DNA of 64,000 bases from Thiofilum flexile DSM 14609 (GCF_000380185.1 NZ_KB904746.1:62001-126000), one strand, 5' to 3'; positions 8,463 to 17,488 are shown, numbered from the stretch's first letter. The notes: a model not told the origin generated them from the letters alone. Numbers and translations: made by a program.

Positions 8463-9662
8463 ATGCGTACTGGTGTAACAGGCTTCAAAGGTCAACGCTT
8501 AGTACAAGCACGTACTGCACGTGGGTTAACCCAAACAGCTCTAAGTGCTATTAGTGGATGTTCTAAAGCGTCTATATCCAAATGGGAAAGAAATGAGCAA
8601 TTACCTGAAGCTCCTGCTTTAGAGAAAATTGCATCCTCTTTAGGTTTACCACCGGAGTGGTTTTTAAGCTCTTTTCCGAATTATGGTGAAAGCTCTTATT
8701 TCTTTAGGTCAAGTACAGCATTAACTAAAGATGCTCGTAATATAGCAAAGGTACGTCTAGAGTGGGCTTATGAGTTATCAACTATATTACAAGAATGGGT
8801 GGACTGGCCAGCAGTCAACATACCTACTTGTTTAACCAGAGATCAAGCTCTTACTATTGTAGATAGCGAGATAGAGCAGCTCGCACAAGACACTAGAAAA
8901 TATTGGGGTCTAGGATTAAATCCCATTGAAAATATTATCAAAGTAGTTGAAAGTGCTGGTATATTGGTAGTAAGAGAGTGCATAGGTCATAGCAAGATGG
9001 ATGGCGTTTCAAGATGGTTTGATCTTGAAAATAGACCCTATATTTTTATTGCGGCAGATAAAGCAAATGCAGTACGTAGTAGATTTGATATTGCTCATGA
9101 GTTAGCTCACATTATTATGCATAGGAATCTAAAATCCTCAGATACTACAAAACTATATAATGAACTTGAACGACAAGCTCATTTATTTGCTAGCGCATTT
9201 TTGATGCCTGCAGAAAATATTTCATTAGAACTCTCTCATCCAACTTTAGATACATTGATCATTCTCAAGCGTCGTTGGAAAACATCTGTTGCCTCTTTAA
9301 TTATGCGAGCAAAAAGTCTCAATCTTTTGAGTGAAGAATATTTAAGCCGACTATGGAAAAACTACAGCGCTAGAGGCTGGAAAACTAAGGAACCACTTGA
9401 TGATGACTTAACACCAGAACAACCACTACTTTTAAATCGTGCCATCAAACTACTATTAGAAGATGGGGGATTTAATAAAAAACAAATATTAAAAACATTA
9501 ACTCTAAATGCTACTGATGTCGAATCTTTGTGTAATCTACCAGATGGATTTTTTGATACTGAATATGGTGAGATTATACAGCTACCTATACTAAAGAATA
9601 AAATCAAACAAGAGATATCAGAAAATACAGAAGCTAATATATTAGCCTGGCCAAATAGATAG
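8463..9662 (+). CDS. XRE-type regulator fused to ImmA/IrrE metallopeptidase
   Basis: Probable DNA-binding protease of the COG2856 kind. Starting at the ATG at 8463 (GAAGGTGAT ribosome site) it is 399 residues. A lambda-repressor-like helix-turn-helix fills about 8-62 (GLTQTALSAISGCSKASISK). The zinc peptidase motif HELAH at 212-216 lies inside FDIAHELAHIIMH, followed by a conserved EROAHLFASAFLMP-like segment in which QAHLFASAFLMP is visible. Relatives cleave a repressor under stress (ImmA, IrrE) or act in phage-borne or toxin-antitoxin modules. The partner gene lies 10 bases upstream, and a terminator follows. An in-frame ATG at 8418 would overlap that gene and is less likely. Confidence 0.9.
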   Translation: MRTGVTGFKGQRLVQARTARGLTQTALSAISGCSKASISKWERNEQLPEAPALEKIASSLGLPPEWFLSSFPNYGESSYFFRSSTALTKDARNIAKVRLEWAYELSTILQEWVDWPAVNIPTCLTRDQALTIVDSEIEQLAQDTRKYWGLGLNPIENIIKVVESAGILVVRECIGHSKMDGVSRWFDLENRPYIFIAADKANAVRSRFDIAHELAHIIMHRNLKSSDTTKLYNELERQAHLFASAFLMPAENISLELSHPTLDTLIILKRRWKTSVASLIMRAKSLNLLSEEYLSRLWKNYSARGWKTKEPLDDDLTPEQPLLLNRAIKLLLEDGGFNKKQILKTLTLNATDVESLCNLPDGFFDTEYGEIIQLPILKNKIKQEISENTEANILAWPNR

Positions 9663-9725
9663 TTAATTTTTATTTTATTTACAACCAACTTGGCCTCACT
9701 AAATTTAGCATGATAATCAAAATTA

Positions 9726-9754
9726 ATCCCTCAAAATAATTAGAGGGATTTTTT
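9726..9754 (+). terminator. Terminator after the XRE/ImmA pair
   Basis: ATCCCTC and GAGGGAT form a 7-bp stem around a 10-base AT loop, directly followed by TTTTT. Standard intrinsic terminator, 64 bases past the stop. Confidence 0.8.
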
Positions 9755-9791
9755 CACAATTAAAACAATATAACTATTAAATTTCATTACT

Positions 9792-11141
9792 CTATACAAT
9801 GTCATTATTATTAATAAACTTCCTAAGCAATGAATAGTTATAAACACCTCTAAAATACTCATCAACTACCATTAGACCAAACATGAGTCCTACCGCTAGC
9901 AAAGTATTAAGAGAGTTTTGAGTCTGATAAATGATAAAAAAGCTCATTAGCCAGACGATATGGCACATAATAGAAACCATAGTAGATCTCCCAACATATT
10001 TTAATAATCTTAAAGCTGTAAGAGCAATTACATTTCTGACTCTAAAGAACTCTATCAAAGCCAAGCAAAGAAATACTATTATTAAGATATGCAGTGCCTG
10101 AGCATCACTATATAACTCCTTAAACGCTATACTTTGTATCAGTGTGAATATGGCTAGCATGATCAACAGACCTATACTAGAGAAAACTTTGCCCCAATTA
10201 ATCAAACTAGCGACGGTTAATTCAAATTTATCCAACTGCTTTGCATTCCAGCAAAAGGCTAATTCTCGATTAGCATAGCCCACCCATGCAGCACTTAATG
10301 CACCGACCATTTGAAACCAAGGAATCAGCATAGTACGTGTTACAAAGGCAGCTTGACTAATATGAGAAAGCACGGCGATAAACACATAGGTCATTACAGT
10401 ATAAGAACCTGCCTCTAATGAAGAGATAAATCCCGTCTTAATAATAATCCAATCGTTTTTCTTATCTTTTAATAAATCACGCCACTGTTTAAAACTGGTG
10501 GTTTTATTATTAACCATAATAGCAATCAAGCCAATAGGAACAATGACTTGACTAATAAAGGTAGATAAACCAATACCTAATAAATACCATTCATTGTTCT
10601 TGTTAAAAAACAATAAGTAGCATGCCACATTAAATATCACATTAAATACTACAATGATTAGGCTACTATAAAGATTGATACTAGCCATACGATAAATATT
10701 AAAAATCGCATTAATCCCTCGACGCAAGGCAACAAAAATAGCACCTAATAAAATAATGACGATGAAAACATAGTTTAAATGTTGATAGTTATTTTCTAGA
10801 TTTACCACCGTTAATAAATAAGGGACTAACAGCAATATAAAACTTACATAAGCTATACCTGTCAGAAAGGTTAAAAGCAAAGTCTTATTAACCCAATAAT
10901 GCTTCTGCTCTTCACTTAAATCTATATTCGTCAAATGGGCTGCTGTAATATTCGCAATAGTTTGGCTAGTGACAAAAACTATAATTAATAAACTATGGGT
11001 GATACCTAATACAGTCACAAACCTAGGCTCAACCAAAGCAATAAAAACAGTATCTAAAATCGCTAGAATAAATAAGACTGAAAACTCTAAATAATTAGGT
11101 ATATAAATACTTAGAAAGGTTTTATCTTTTATGAGCAACAT
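9792..11141 (-). CDS. Multi-spanning membrane protein, MATE/polysaccharide flippase-like
   Basis: Integral inner-membrane protein of 449 residues with about twelve hydrophobic segments spread over the whole length. The layout resembles the MATE/Wzx (MOP) exporter superfamily, but I see no diagnostic motif, so the substrate is open. The gene is clearly more AT-rich than its neighbours, often the case for surface-polysaccharide flippases and transferred genes. It is the downstream neighbour of the GST gene (gap of 14 bases, same strand), yet the two differ in base composition and probably have no functional link. Confidence 0.6.
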   Translation of the reverse strand: MLLIKDKTFLSIYIPNYLEFSVLFILAILDTVFIALVEPRFVTVLGITHSLLIIVFVTSQTIANITAAHLTNIDLSEEQKHYWVNKTLLLTFLTGIAYVSFILLLVPYLLTVVNLENNYQHLNYVFIVIILLGAIFVALRRGINAIFNIYRMASINLYSSLIIVVFNVIFNVACYLLFFNKNNEWYLLGIGLSTFISQVIVPIGLIAIMVNNKTTSFKQWRDLLKDKKNDWIIIKTGFISSLEAGSYTVMTYVFIAVLSHISQAAFVTRTMLIPWFQMVGALSAAWVGYANRELAFCWNAKQLDKFELTVASLINWGKVFSSIGLLIMLAIFTLIQSIAFKELYSDAQALHILIIVFLCLALIEFFRVRNVIALTALRLLKYVGRSTMVSIMCHIVWLMSFFIIYQTQNSLNTLLAVGLMFGLMVVDEYFRGVYNYSLLRKFINNNDIV

Positions 11142-11155
11142 AATTAAATAATAGT

Positions 11156-11797
11156 TTAACCAGAGGTTTTTACGGTAGCGGCTTGAGCTTCGCGTTCACG
11201 CGCTTTAGCCAGTGCGGGACGTGCTTGTGTACGCTGTTGATAGGCTTTGAGATTATCGTGCTCTAAATCCATTTTTAGGCCGCGTGTAGCCCAAGTCAGT
11301 ACATGGCTGAGTAAAATATCTGCTACGGTAAAAGACTCACCTAAAATAAAGGTTTTATCCCCCAACCCCTGCGCGAGTATTTTAAGCTGACGCTTGAACT
11401 CCCATTCTGCACTAGGAATCACCTCCGGGTGACGCTGCTCTGCGGGAAAAGCGAAACTATGCTTAGCGATTAGCCATAATGGCTGCTCTAGCTCGCTCAC
11501 AGCAAAAAAGCACCATTGCTCATGCACCGCTCGCTCTCTAGTACCATAGGCAGGCACTAGGCCAGAATGAGGCACTTTATCCCCAATATAAATACAAATA
11601 GCTGCTGATTCGGTTAAAACTAGATCACCATCAACCAATACAGGGACTTTTCCTGCCGGATTAAGTGTAATCAGTGGTGGTTTAAAACTCTCACCTGCCC
11701 TCATATCAATAGCAGTATAGTCATAAGCCAAACCCGCCTCTTCTAATACCCATACCGCTCGCGTCGAACGTGTCATCGGACAACCATATAAATGCAT
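11156..11797 (-). CDS. Glutathione S-transferase family protein
   Basis: Cytosolic glutathione-dependent transferase, 213 residues from the ATG at 11797. The N-terminal thioredoxin-like domain starts MHLYGCPMTRSTRAVWVLEE, with TLNPAGKVPVLVDG near residue 45 (cis-Pro) and TESAAICIYIGD near 65, the gamma-glutamyl binding ES pair. The C-terminal helical domain has FTVADILLSHVLTW, the usual hydrophobic-staple Asp. An upstream in-frame ATG at 11836 would add 13 residues not typical of the family. The substrate is unknown. Confidence 0.92.
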   Translation of the reverse strand: MHLYGCPMTRSTRAVWVLEEAGLAYDYTAIDMRAGESFKPPLITLNPAGKVPVLVDGDLVLTESAAICIYIGDKVPHSGLVPAYGTRERAVHEQWCFFAVSELEQPLWLIAKHSFAFPAEQRHPEVIPSAEWEFKRQLKILAQGLGDKTFILGESFTVADILLSHVLTWATRGLKMDLEHDNLKAYQQRTQARPALAKAREREAQAATVKTSG

Positions 11798-11951
11798 ATC
11801 AAAAATCCTGATGCTGTGCTTCAATAATAGTATCAAGGTTATGCCAGAAAATTTAAAGCCTTGCTATTTATCTAAATTACAGTGGATTCCAGCAAATTAG
11901 CTTTAAATACGATAAGCTAGAGATTAATCAATAACAAACGATAAGGAGCTC

Positions 11952-12848
11952 ATGATGTTAGAATTTGCTTTAGGTGTGTTATTTTTTGGTATTGTGTTGT
12001 TATTTATGTCCGTCAAGACCGTTCCGCAAGGTTATAGTTATACTATTGAACGCTTTGGACGTTATGTACGTACTTTACAACCGGGGTTAGGGATAATTCT
12101 TCCTATAGTGAATCGAGTTGGGCATAAAGTGAATATGATGGAACAAGTGCTTGATATCGAACCACAACAAATTATTACCGCCGACAATGCCAATGTCACT
12201 GTGGATGGCGTGATCTTTTATCAAATTTTTGACGCCGCCAAAGCCTCCTATGAAGTCACTCACCTACCCACCGCGATTATGAATTTAAGCATGACTAATT
12301 TGCGCTCGGTGTGTGGTGCCTTTGAATTAGATTCCCTGTTGAGTAAGCGAGATGAAATCGGCTCACGCCTGCTCGCTATTATTGACCAAGCCACCAATGC
12401 GTGGGGGGTGAAGGTGCTGCGGGTTGAGATTAAAGATATTCAGCCCCCCGAAGAACTCGTGCGTGCTATGAATCTGCAAATGACGGCTGAACGCCAAAAA
12501 CGTGCCCAAATCACCGAGGCACAAGGCAAAAAAGAAGCCCAAATCCTAGAAGCAGAAGGTGCTAAAACCGCCGCTGTCTTACTCGCCGAAGCCCGTGAAC
12601 GTGAAGCCCAAGCCGAAGCTAAAGCCACGCAAATGGTGTCGGAAGCGGTCGCTCAAGGTGATCCACAAGCCCTAAATTATTTTATTGCCCAGAAATATGT
12701 GGCCGCCTTAAGTAAATTTGCTGAATCTCCTAATCAAAAAACCGTCTTTATGCCCCTAGAAACCTCCGGTTTATTAGGCTCGATTGGCAGCATTAATGAA
12801 CTCTGGAAAGCAGCGCAAGATAACTTTAAGGTGCCAAGGGGACATTAA
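11952..12848 (+). CDS. qmcA: SPFH/Band-7 membrane protein (QmcA/paraslipin type)
   Basis: Membrane-anchored scaffold of the SPFH family, implicated in membrane microdomain organisation. It has one N-terminal membrane segment (LEFALGVLFFGIVLLFMSV), then the band-7 domain with SYTIERFGRYVRTLQPG and QIITADNANVTVDGVIFYQI. From about residue 175 to 235 there is a long Ala/Glu-rich coiled coil (EAQGKKEAQILEAEGAK). Length 298, usual for QmcA. A strong AAGGAG precedes the start. The nfeD-like gene begins on the base after its stop codon, the classic SPFH/NfeD partnership. Confidence 0.95.
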   Translation: MMLEFALGVLFFGIVLLFMSVKTVPQGYSYTIERFGRYVRTLQPGLGIILPIVNRVGHKVNMMEQVLDIEPQQIITADNANVTVDGVIFYQIFDAAKASYEVTHLPTAIMNLSMTNLRSVCGAFELDSLLSKRDEIGSRLLAIIDQATNAWGVKVLRVEIKDIQPPEELVRAMNLQMTAERQKRAQITEAQGKKEAQILEAEGAKTAAVLLAEAREREAQAEAKATQMVSEAVAQGDPQALNYFIAQKYVAALSKFAESPNQKTVFMPLETSGLLGSIGSINELWKAAQDNFKVPRGH

Positions 12849-13289
12849 ATGGAAATTGTTTATTGGTACTGGCTGACTTTAGGTGCGATTTTAATCGCCT
12901 TAGAGATCGTTATTCCGGGTGCTATTATTATGTGGTTTGGTTTTGGGGCAATTGTGACCGGATTAGTATTATTATTGATCCCCTCTTTTTCTCTCGCCGC
13001 CCAATTAATTTTATTTTCGCTATTATCTATTATTAGCTTATTAGTATGGCGAAAAACTCCCTGGTATAAAGTTGAAACAACCCCCTCTGATACTCCTGGC
13101 CTTAACAATCGTTTGAATATGCATGTGGGTAAGATTTATCCTTTAAACACTGCCATTATTAATGGACAGGGTACGATAGAGGTCGATGGTACTATTTGGC
13201 AGGCACAAGGAGCCGATTTGCCCGCTGGCACTCGTGTTAAGGTCGTGAGTTTGGATGGGACATTTTTTAATGTGGAAGCAGTCTCTTAG
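12849..13289 (+). CDS. NfeD-family membrane protein
   Basis: Partner of the upstream SPFH protein, 146 residues, no gap between the genes. Residues 1-70 hold three to four hydrophobic membrane segments (ALEIVIPGAIIMWFGFGAIV, then LLLIPSFSLAAQLILFSLL). The C-terminal part, from about residue 85, is the NfeDC OB-fold with GTIEVDGTIWQAQGADLPAG and VKVVSLDGTFFNVE. This is the short, protease-less NfeD type (YbbK in E. coli). Likely acts at the inner membrane with the SPFH oligomer. Confidence 0.94.
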   Translation: MEIVYWYWLTLGAILIALEIVIPGAIIMWFGFGAIVTGLVLLLIPSFSLAAQLILFSLLSIISLLVWRKTPWYKVETTPSDTPGLNNRLNMHVGKIYPLNTAIINGQGTIEVDGTIWQAQGADLPAGTRVKVVSLDGTFFNVEAVS

Positions 13290-13317
13290 ACCTAAACGCT
13301 AACACACCTCACCTAAC

Positions 13318-13396
13318 AAAAGTAATTGAGTATTTCTGAAGCAGCCTCGGTAGCAGGGATGCTACCTGATAGCAAAAGAAATACTGGATTACTTTT
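13318..13396. terminator. Long nested hairpin between convergent genes
   Basis: Outer arms: AAAAGTAAT (13318-13326) pairs with ATTACTTTT (13388-13396). After a 2x2 internal loop AGTATTTCT (13329-13337) pairs with AGAAATACT (13377-13385). Inside is a second hairpin, GGTAGCA-GGGA-TGCTACC (13349-13366). The right arm overlaps the stop codon of the ABC ATPase gene by two bases. Placed between nfeD (+) and the ATPase gene (-), it can terminate both. Its size and nested form are more than a terminator needs. Confidence 0.6.
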
Positions 13397-14168
13397 ACTC
13401 AATAACAGAAACCATAGACACACCTAACTGACCAAATCGACCTAAAAACTCGCGGGTGCGCTCTTCTTTGGGTGCCGAAAAAAACTGTTGCGTAGTATTA
13501 GTCTCGATGATCTTTCCTGCATCGATAAACACCACTTGATCAGCCACTTGGCGTGCGAACTCTAAATTATGGGTCACAATAATCATGGTGTTATGTTCGT
13601 GCGATAGGGATTGAATAACTTTCAATACCTCCAACTCCAGCTCTGGATCTAAGGCCGAGGTCGGTTCATCAAACAATAATACGCTAGGCTCCATGGCTAA
13701 GGCACGCGCAATAGCGACACGCTGTTTTTGTCCTCCCGATAATTGATGGGGGTATTTAGGGGCATGCTCTAGTAAACCTACTTTTGCTAATAAACTATGT
13801 GCTTGCTGAAGCGCTAACTGTTTATCCATCTTTTTAACAATAATAGGGCCTTCGGTAATATTTTGCTCCACAGTCATATGGGGAAATAGATTAAAACTCT
13901 GAAATACCATACCCGATTTACGGCGTAGATTTAATATGGTTTGTTTTGATAAGGGTTGCTTGGGGTCAAAATGATAAACCGTATCATCAAAACTAATCTG
14001 CCCTGAGGTAGGCATTTCTAATACATTTAAACAACGTAACAGTGTCGTTTTCCCTGATCCTGAAGGCCCTAAAATAGCGGTAGTTTTTCCTGTCGGAAAC
14101 TGTACCGAAATATTATCTAAAATAACTTTATCATTAAAACTTTTAACAAGCTGTTTAACATCAATCAT
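13395..14168 (-). CDS. Polar amino acid (cystine-type) ABC importer, ATPase
   Basis: Nucleotide-binding subunit of an amino acid importer, 257 residues. Walker A GPSGSGKTT near 34, Q-loop GMVFQSFNLFPHMTV near 86, signature LSGGQKQR near 143 and Walker B LLFDEPTSALDPE near 164 are all present. The family (GlnQ/HisP/TcyN) is clear from the NLFPHMTV stretch. It is the last gene of an SBP-permease-ATPase set on the minus strand, 9 bases from the permease gene. Specificity is read from the binding protein, which looks most like cystine binders. Confidence 0.94.
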   Translation of the reverse strand: MIDVKQLVKSFNDKVILDNISVQFPTGKTTAILGPSGSGKTTLLRCLNVLEMPTSGQISFDDTVYHFDPKQPLSKQTILNLRRKSGMVFQSFNLFPHMTVEQNITEGPIIVKKMDKQLALQQAHSLLAKVGLLEHAPKYPHQLSGGQKQRVAIARALAMEPSVLLFDEPTSALDPELELEVLKVIQSLSHEHNTMIIVTHNLEFARQVADQVVFIDAGKIIETNTTQQFFSAPKEERTREFLGRFGQLGVSMVSVIE

Positions 14169-14177
14169 TGTTTATCC

Positions 14178-14843
14178 TTAAGCATGGAAGCGATTAAAAT
14201 AGTTTTCTGTTTTACGCTGATAATAGGATAATACCGTACAAATCAATAAATAAATCAGCGCCGCTTCTATATATAACCATAATGGCTCATAGGTCGTAGC
14301 AGCCTCTTGCTGAGCACGCCGAAATAGTTCAACTACCGTTACAGTCGCTGCGAGAGAGGTGTCTTTTACCAAGCTAATAAAAGTACTAAACAAAGGAGGG
14401 GTTGAGACACGAGCGGCTTGAGGTAAAATAATCCGCCGCATGATTTGTGCATAGGTCATCCCAATGGTTTCCCCCGCTTCCCATTGCTCTTTAGGAATAG
14501 ACTCTATGGCCGAGCGAATAATCTCTGAACCATAAGCGCCCACGCTTAAAGAAAAGGCGATAATAGCTGCCACATAGGCATTGAGCGTGATCCCTAGCGA
14601 AGGTAAACCATAGAAAATAATAAATAACTGTACTAATAAAGGGGTGCCGCGAATAATCCAGACATAAAACTGCGCCCCGCGCTTAGCAAAAGGATTCGCA
14701 GAAAGACGAGCTAATGCGGTAAAAAAAGCTAATAATAACCCTAAAATAAAAGAGATAATCGCCAGAGGAATCGTTACTTCAATGGCGGCTAGTGCAAAGG
14801 GAATTAAAGCATTAGTAAGAATATCAACAAGACGGTCATCCAT
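14178..14843 (-). CDS. Polar amino acid ABC importer, permease
   Basis: Inner-membrane permease of 221 residues, HisM/TcyL type, with about five membrane spans. The cytoplasmic EAA loop that docks on the ATPase is visible as EQWEAGETIGMTYAQIMRRI near 140, and RGTPLLVQLFIIFYGLPSLG near 65 is characteristic of amino acid permeases. Only one permease gene is present, so the channel is presumably a homodimer. A terminator-like hairpin separates it from the binding-protein gene upstream. Confidence 0.94.
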   Translation of the reverse strand: MDDRLVDILTNALIPFALAAIEVTIPLAIISFILGLLLAFFTALARLSANPFAKRGAQFYVWIIRGTPLLVQLFIIFYGLPSLGITLNAYVAAIIAFSLSVGAYGSEIIRSAIESIPKEQWEAGETIGMTYAQIMRRIILPQAARVSTPPLFSTFISLVKDTSLAATVTVVELFRRAQQEAATTYEPLWLYIEAALIYLLICTVLSYYQRKTENYFNRFHA

Positions 14844-14862
14844 GTAAAATCCTTAGTAAAAT

Positions 14863-14888
14863 AAAAAAGCCTCTAAGCTTATAGAGGC
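14863..14888 (-). terminator. Attenuating terminator between binding protein and permease genes
   Basis: Read on the minus strand: GCCTCTA and TAGAGGC form a perfect 7-bp stem with a 6-base loop, followed by TTTTTT. It lies in the 66-base gap inside the operon, which would give more binding protein than membrane components, as is common for such importers. Confidence 0.75.
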
Positions 14889-14909
14889 TCTCAAAGTATA
14901 TTGATTAAC

Positions 14910-15710
14910 TTAAGGTTTAGACACATCTACACCAAAAAACTGCTCCGAGATTTTGGCATAAGTACCATCGGCTTTTATCTCATCTAACGCTTTATTAATG
15001 GCAGCCAGTAATGCTGGATTACCCTTTTTCACTAAAATGCCAGAGTCCGCAGCCTCAGTATCACTCGCTACGATTTTAACCGGAGCATCAGGTTTTTGCT
15101 TTTTAAAATCGAAGAAGGATAAGCGATCATTTAAAGTCACATCGGCACGTTTGGAGATTAACAAGTCAATGGCTTGAGCAAAACCATCTACAGATACCAA
15201 TTCAGCACCTAAGGCTACGGCTTTTTTACCAAAATTACTGGTTAACGTTTGGGCTGCTTTTTTATCTTTAATATCGGAGAGTTGTTTAATGCTATCATTA
15301 TCAGCATGGGTAATTAATACCATCGGTGCTGAAATATAAGGTTGGGAGAAGTCATATTTTTCTTGGCGCTCTGGCGTGATACCTACTTGATTGACCACCA
15401 CATCATAACGACCCGCATCGACACCTGCGATCAGACCATCCCAAGGTGCTTCAACAAACTCAACCGTTTCAATGCCTAAGCGCTTAAATACCTCACGGGC
15501 TAATTCAACATCAAACCCCGTTAATAGATTATCTTTTTTAGTATCATGGAAACTAAAAGGCGCATAGGTGCCCTCCGTACCCACACGCACTACCTTATTC
15601 GTTTTCAGTTGATCGTATAAATCACTAGCAGGAGCCTCAGCCGCTTGAGCAGTGGCAATACTACCTGCGAGGAATAAAGGTAAAAGTAAATAGCGAGCCA
15701 AGTAATTCAT
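14910..15710 (-). CDS. Periplasmic amino acid (cystine-like) binding protein
   Basis: Type II periplasmic binding protein, 266 residues, with a signal peptide ending after ATAQA (about residue 23). The ligand-pocket blocks EGTYAPFSFHD, TGFDVELAREVFKRLG, WDGLIAGVDAGRYDVVVNQV and TPERQEKYDFSQPY closely match the cystine binder FliY/TcyJ, and the NDRLSFFDF segment also fits it. Ligand is inferred from that resemblance, not proven. First gene of the importer operon; the following hairpin probably limits read-through into the permease gene. Confidence 0.92.
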   Translation of the reverse strand: MNYLARYLLLPLFLAGSIATAQAAEAPASDLYDQLKTNKVVRVGTEGTYAPFSFHDTKKDNLLTGFDVELAREVFKRLGIETVEFVEAPWDGLIAGVDAGRYDVVVNQVGITPERQEKYDFSQPYISAPMVLITHADNDSIKQLSDIKDKKAAQTLTSNFGKKAVALGAELVSVDGFAQAIDLLISKRADVTLNDRLSFFDFKKQKPDAPVKIVASDTEAADSGILVKKGNPALLAAINKALDEIKADGTYAKISEQFFGVDVSKP

Positions 15711-15883
15711 GTGATGTCCTTTGGTTTTATTAGCGGTGGGATAGCCACCCTATATGATTTATGCACTAAAACGCTTGCGGCGTCATTATCAAAATTTAGG
15801 ATAGCAAATGAAAACGATTAAAATAGGTTTCATTATCAGTATTTTAGATATAACTTGATTCAACTAGCTAAATTTATAGCAAT

Positions 15884-16021
15884 ATGGTGGAAATAGGTAA
15901 GGAGGACACTGGACAGACCAAAACACCCCCTACCTCCAAAGCTCCTTCCAATGCACAATTGATACAGTTACTGACTCAATTAATTCAGCAACTCTTGGCG
16001 CAATTTAAAACCATGAAATAG
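15884..16021 (+). CDS. Possible small protein with amphipathic Leu/Gln helix
   Basis: A 45-codon frame starting MVEIGKEDTGQTKTPPTSKA and ending in QLLTQLIQQLLAQFKTMK. The C-terminal half forms a clean amphipathic Leu/Gln helix. The layout of Thr/Pro-rich head and Leu/Gln helix recalls the start of the protein at 40516 (EFIQQLANLLLQLMPQVQA). No good ribosome site precedes the ATG; an AAGGAGG lies inside the frame. The coding status is therefore uncertain. Confidence 0.35.
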   Translation: MVEIGKEDTGQTKTPPTSKAPSNAQLIQLLTQLIQQLLAQFKTMK

Positions 16022-16063
16022 TGACCTGAGCCAGCTACATCGGCATTTCTAATTAAAACTATC

Positions 16064-16085
16064 TTGGCGGTTAGCCAGCCGCCAA
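16064..16085. terminator. GC-rich hairpin upstream of mltA
   Basis: TTGGCGG and CCGCCAA form a perfect 7-bp stem with an 8-base loop, 43 bases after the small ORF. No clean T run on the plus strand; on the minus strand GATAGTTTT follows. Role uncertain. Confidence 0.35.
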
Positions 16086-16234
16086 TGCATTGGCCTGTAT
16101 TGACGCTTACCGTTTATCGTTTTCCTAGTCATCTCATCGGTAATTAGGCCACTTGTCCGTACAGTAAGAGGAGATTCAGAACTAAAAACTACACTGAGGG
16201 CATTAATAACAATAATAAGCCGACCCTTAAACCC

Positions 16235-17407
16235 ATGAAGCGCCAGCCCATTTACAGTTTATTACTTTGCACTTACTTCATAAGCTTCAGTGCTCATAGC
16301 GCTCTTAAACAGGATTTTGCTCAGCTAGGCATTGAAAAAACCAGTGCTTATCAAGAGCAAATGCGGGGTTATAATGAATCACGTGGTTCGCTATTAACCG
16401 ATCCCATCCCTCCTGCGCCACGTGCTTCTACTTGTTCTTTAGCCGATACTATGCGCGAAACTCAACAGTGCTTAGCACGCTCGGCGGCTATTCAAGAGGC
16501 GCTACACGAACAGGCTAAATATTTAAATCGTTTGCCACGCCATAAATTCCCTAACTCTTCTTTGCAATTAAGTATGGGGGAATTAGACCAAACGATTAAA
16601 CGGTTACAATCGTGGAGTCGAGGTAATCCACAAAGTCTAGCGGATATGTTTTTTCTCCAAGAGCTTAACTTCGACCCTCAAGGGCGTGGAGCCAAATACA
16701 CAGGCTATATTACCCCTGCGTTAAATGTTAAACGTACCCCAGACCGACGCTTTAGGTTTCCGATTTATACCAAGCCTAAAAATGGTAAATTACCCACTCA
16801 TGCCGATATTAGCCGAGGTGCTTTAGCTGGTAAGGGTCTCGAAATTGCGTGGACGGATGATCCGATTGAACTCTATTTTGCCCAAATACAAGGGGCTGCC
16901 AATGCCGTTTTCCCTGATGGTAGTTTTGCGACCTTAAGCTATGCGGGTAATAATGGGCATCCCTATCGACAAGTAGCGGCTTATCTTAAGGCTAAGGGCT
17001 ATAAAACCTCTGGCTTAGGCAACAACTCCATCAAAGAATGGCTAAGGGCTAACCCCCATAGAATCGCTGAAGTATTACTCTCTAATCCACGCTTTGTCTT
17101 TTTTAACCTAAAGCAAGGTCGCCCTAAAACCTCTATTGGTGCATCAGTAATCCCCTGGCATACCGTCGCGGTAGATGATAAGCACATTCCACTCGGTTCG
17201 GTATTACTGGCGGAACTACCCATTCTTGACCACTTAGGGCGGGAGCGTGGTAGACAATGGCATCTATTATTCGCGCAAGATCGTGGCAGTAATATTCAAG
17301 GCCATGCCCGTATTGATCTATACCTAGGTGCCGGTCATAACGGTGACATCATTGCACAAGGCATTACCGGTTATCGTCGCACCTTTTTATTACGCCCCAA
17401 AACATAG
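16235..17407 (+). CDS. mltA: Membrane-bound lytic murein transglycosylase A
   Basis: Cleaves the MurNAc-GlcNAc bond of peptidoglycan with anhydro-muropeptide formation. The 390-residue protein has a signal peptide (MKRQPIYSLLLCTYFISFSA); a cysteine at about residue 12 precedes no clear lipobox, so outer-membrane anchoring is uncertain. The MltA domain spans about 130-290 (FTGYITP-like TGYITPALNVKR, then IYTKPKNGKLPTHADISRGA and IELYFAQIQGAA). The C-terminal 3D domain ends with QDRGSNIQGHARIDLYLGAG, which contains the catalytic Asp region. Confidence 0.94.
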   Translation: MKRQPIYSLLLCTYFISFSAHSALKQDFAQLGIEKTSAYQEQMRGYNESRGSLLTDPIPPAPRASTCSLADTMRETQQCLARSAAIQEALHEQAKYLNRLPRHKFPNSSLQLSMGELDQTIKRLQSWSRGNPQSLADMFFLQELNFDPQGRGAKYTGYITPALNVKRTPDRRFRFPIYTKPKNGKLPTHADISRGALAGKGLEIAWTDDPIELYFAQIQGAANAVFPDGSFATLSYAGNNGHPYRQVAAYLKAKGYKTSGLGNNSIKEWLRANPHRIAEVLLSNPRFVFFNLKQGRPKTSIGASVIPWHTVAVDDKHIPLGSVLLAELPILDHLGRERGRQWHLLFAQDRGSNIQGHARIDLYLGAGHNGDIIAQGITGYRRTFLLRPKT

Positions 17408-17488
17408 TTAAAACCTAATCCAGTTCAGATTAATGACTGGTTTGATACATTAAAATAATAAAAACCCCAAAAAAATAGGTCATCCATT

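Larger units (their letters stand above)
15711..16234. other. 524-base intergenic region with a small ORF and a hairpin
   Basis: Between the importer operon (leftward) and mltA (rightward). It should hold both promoters, which I cannot place with confidence. It contains the possible 45-codon gene at 15884 and a 7-bp GC stem, TTGGCGG/CCGCCAA, at 16064-16085. The remainder shows nothing I can name. Confidence 0.5.
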
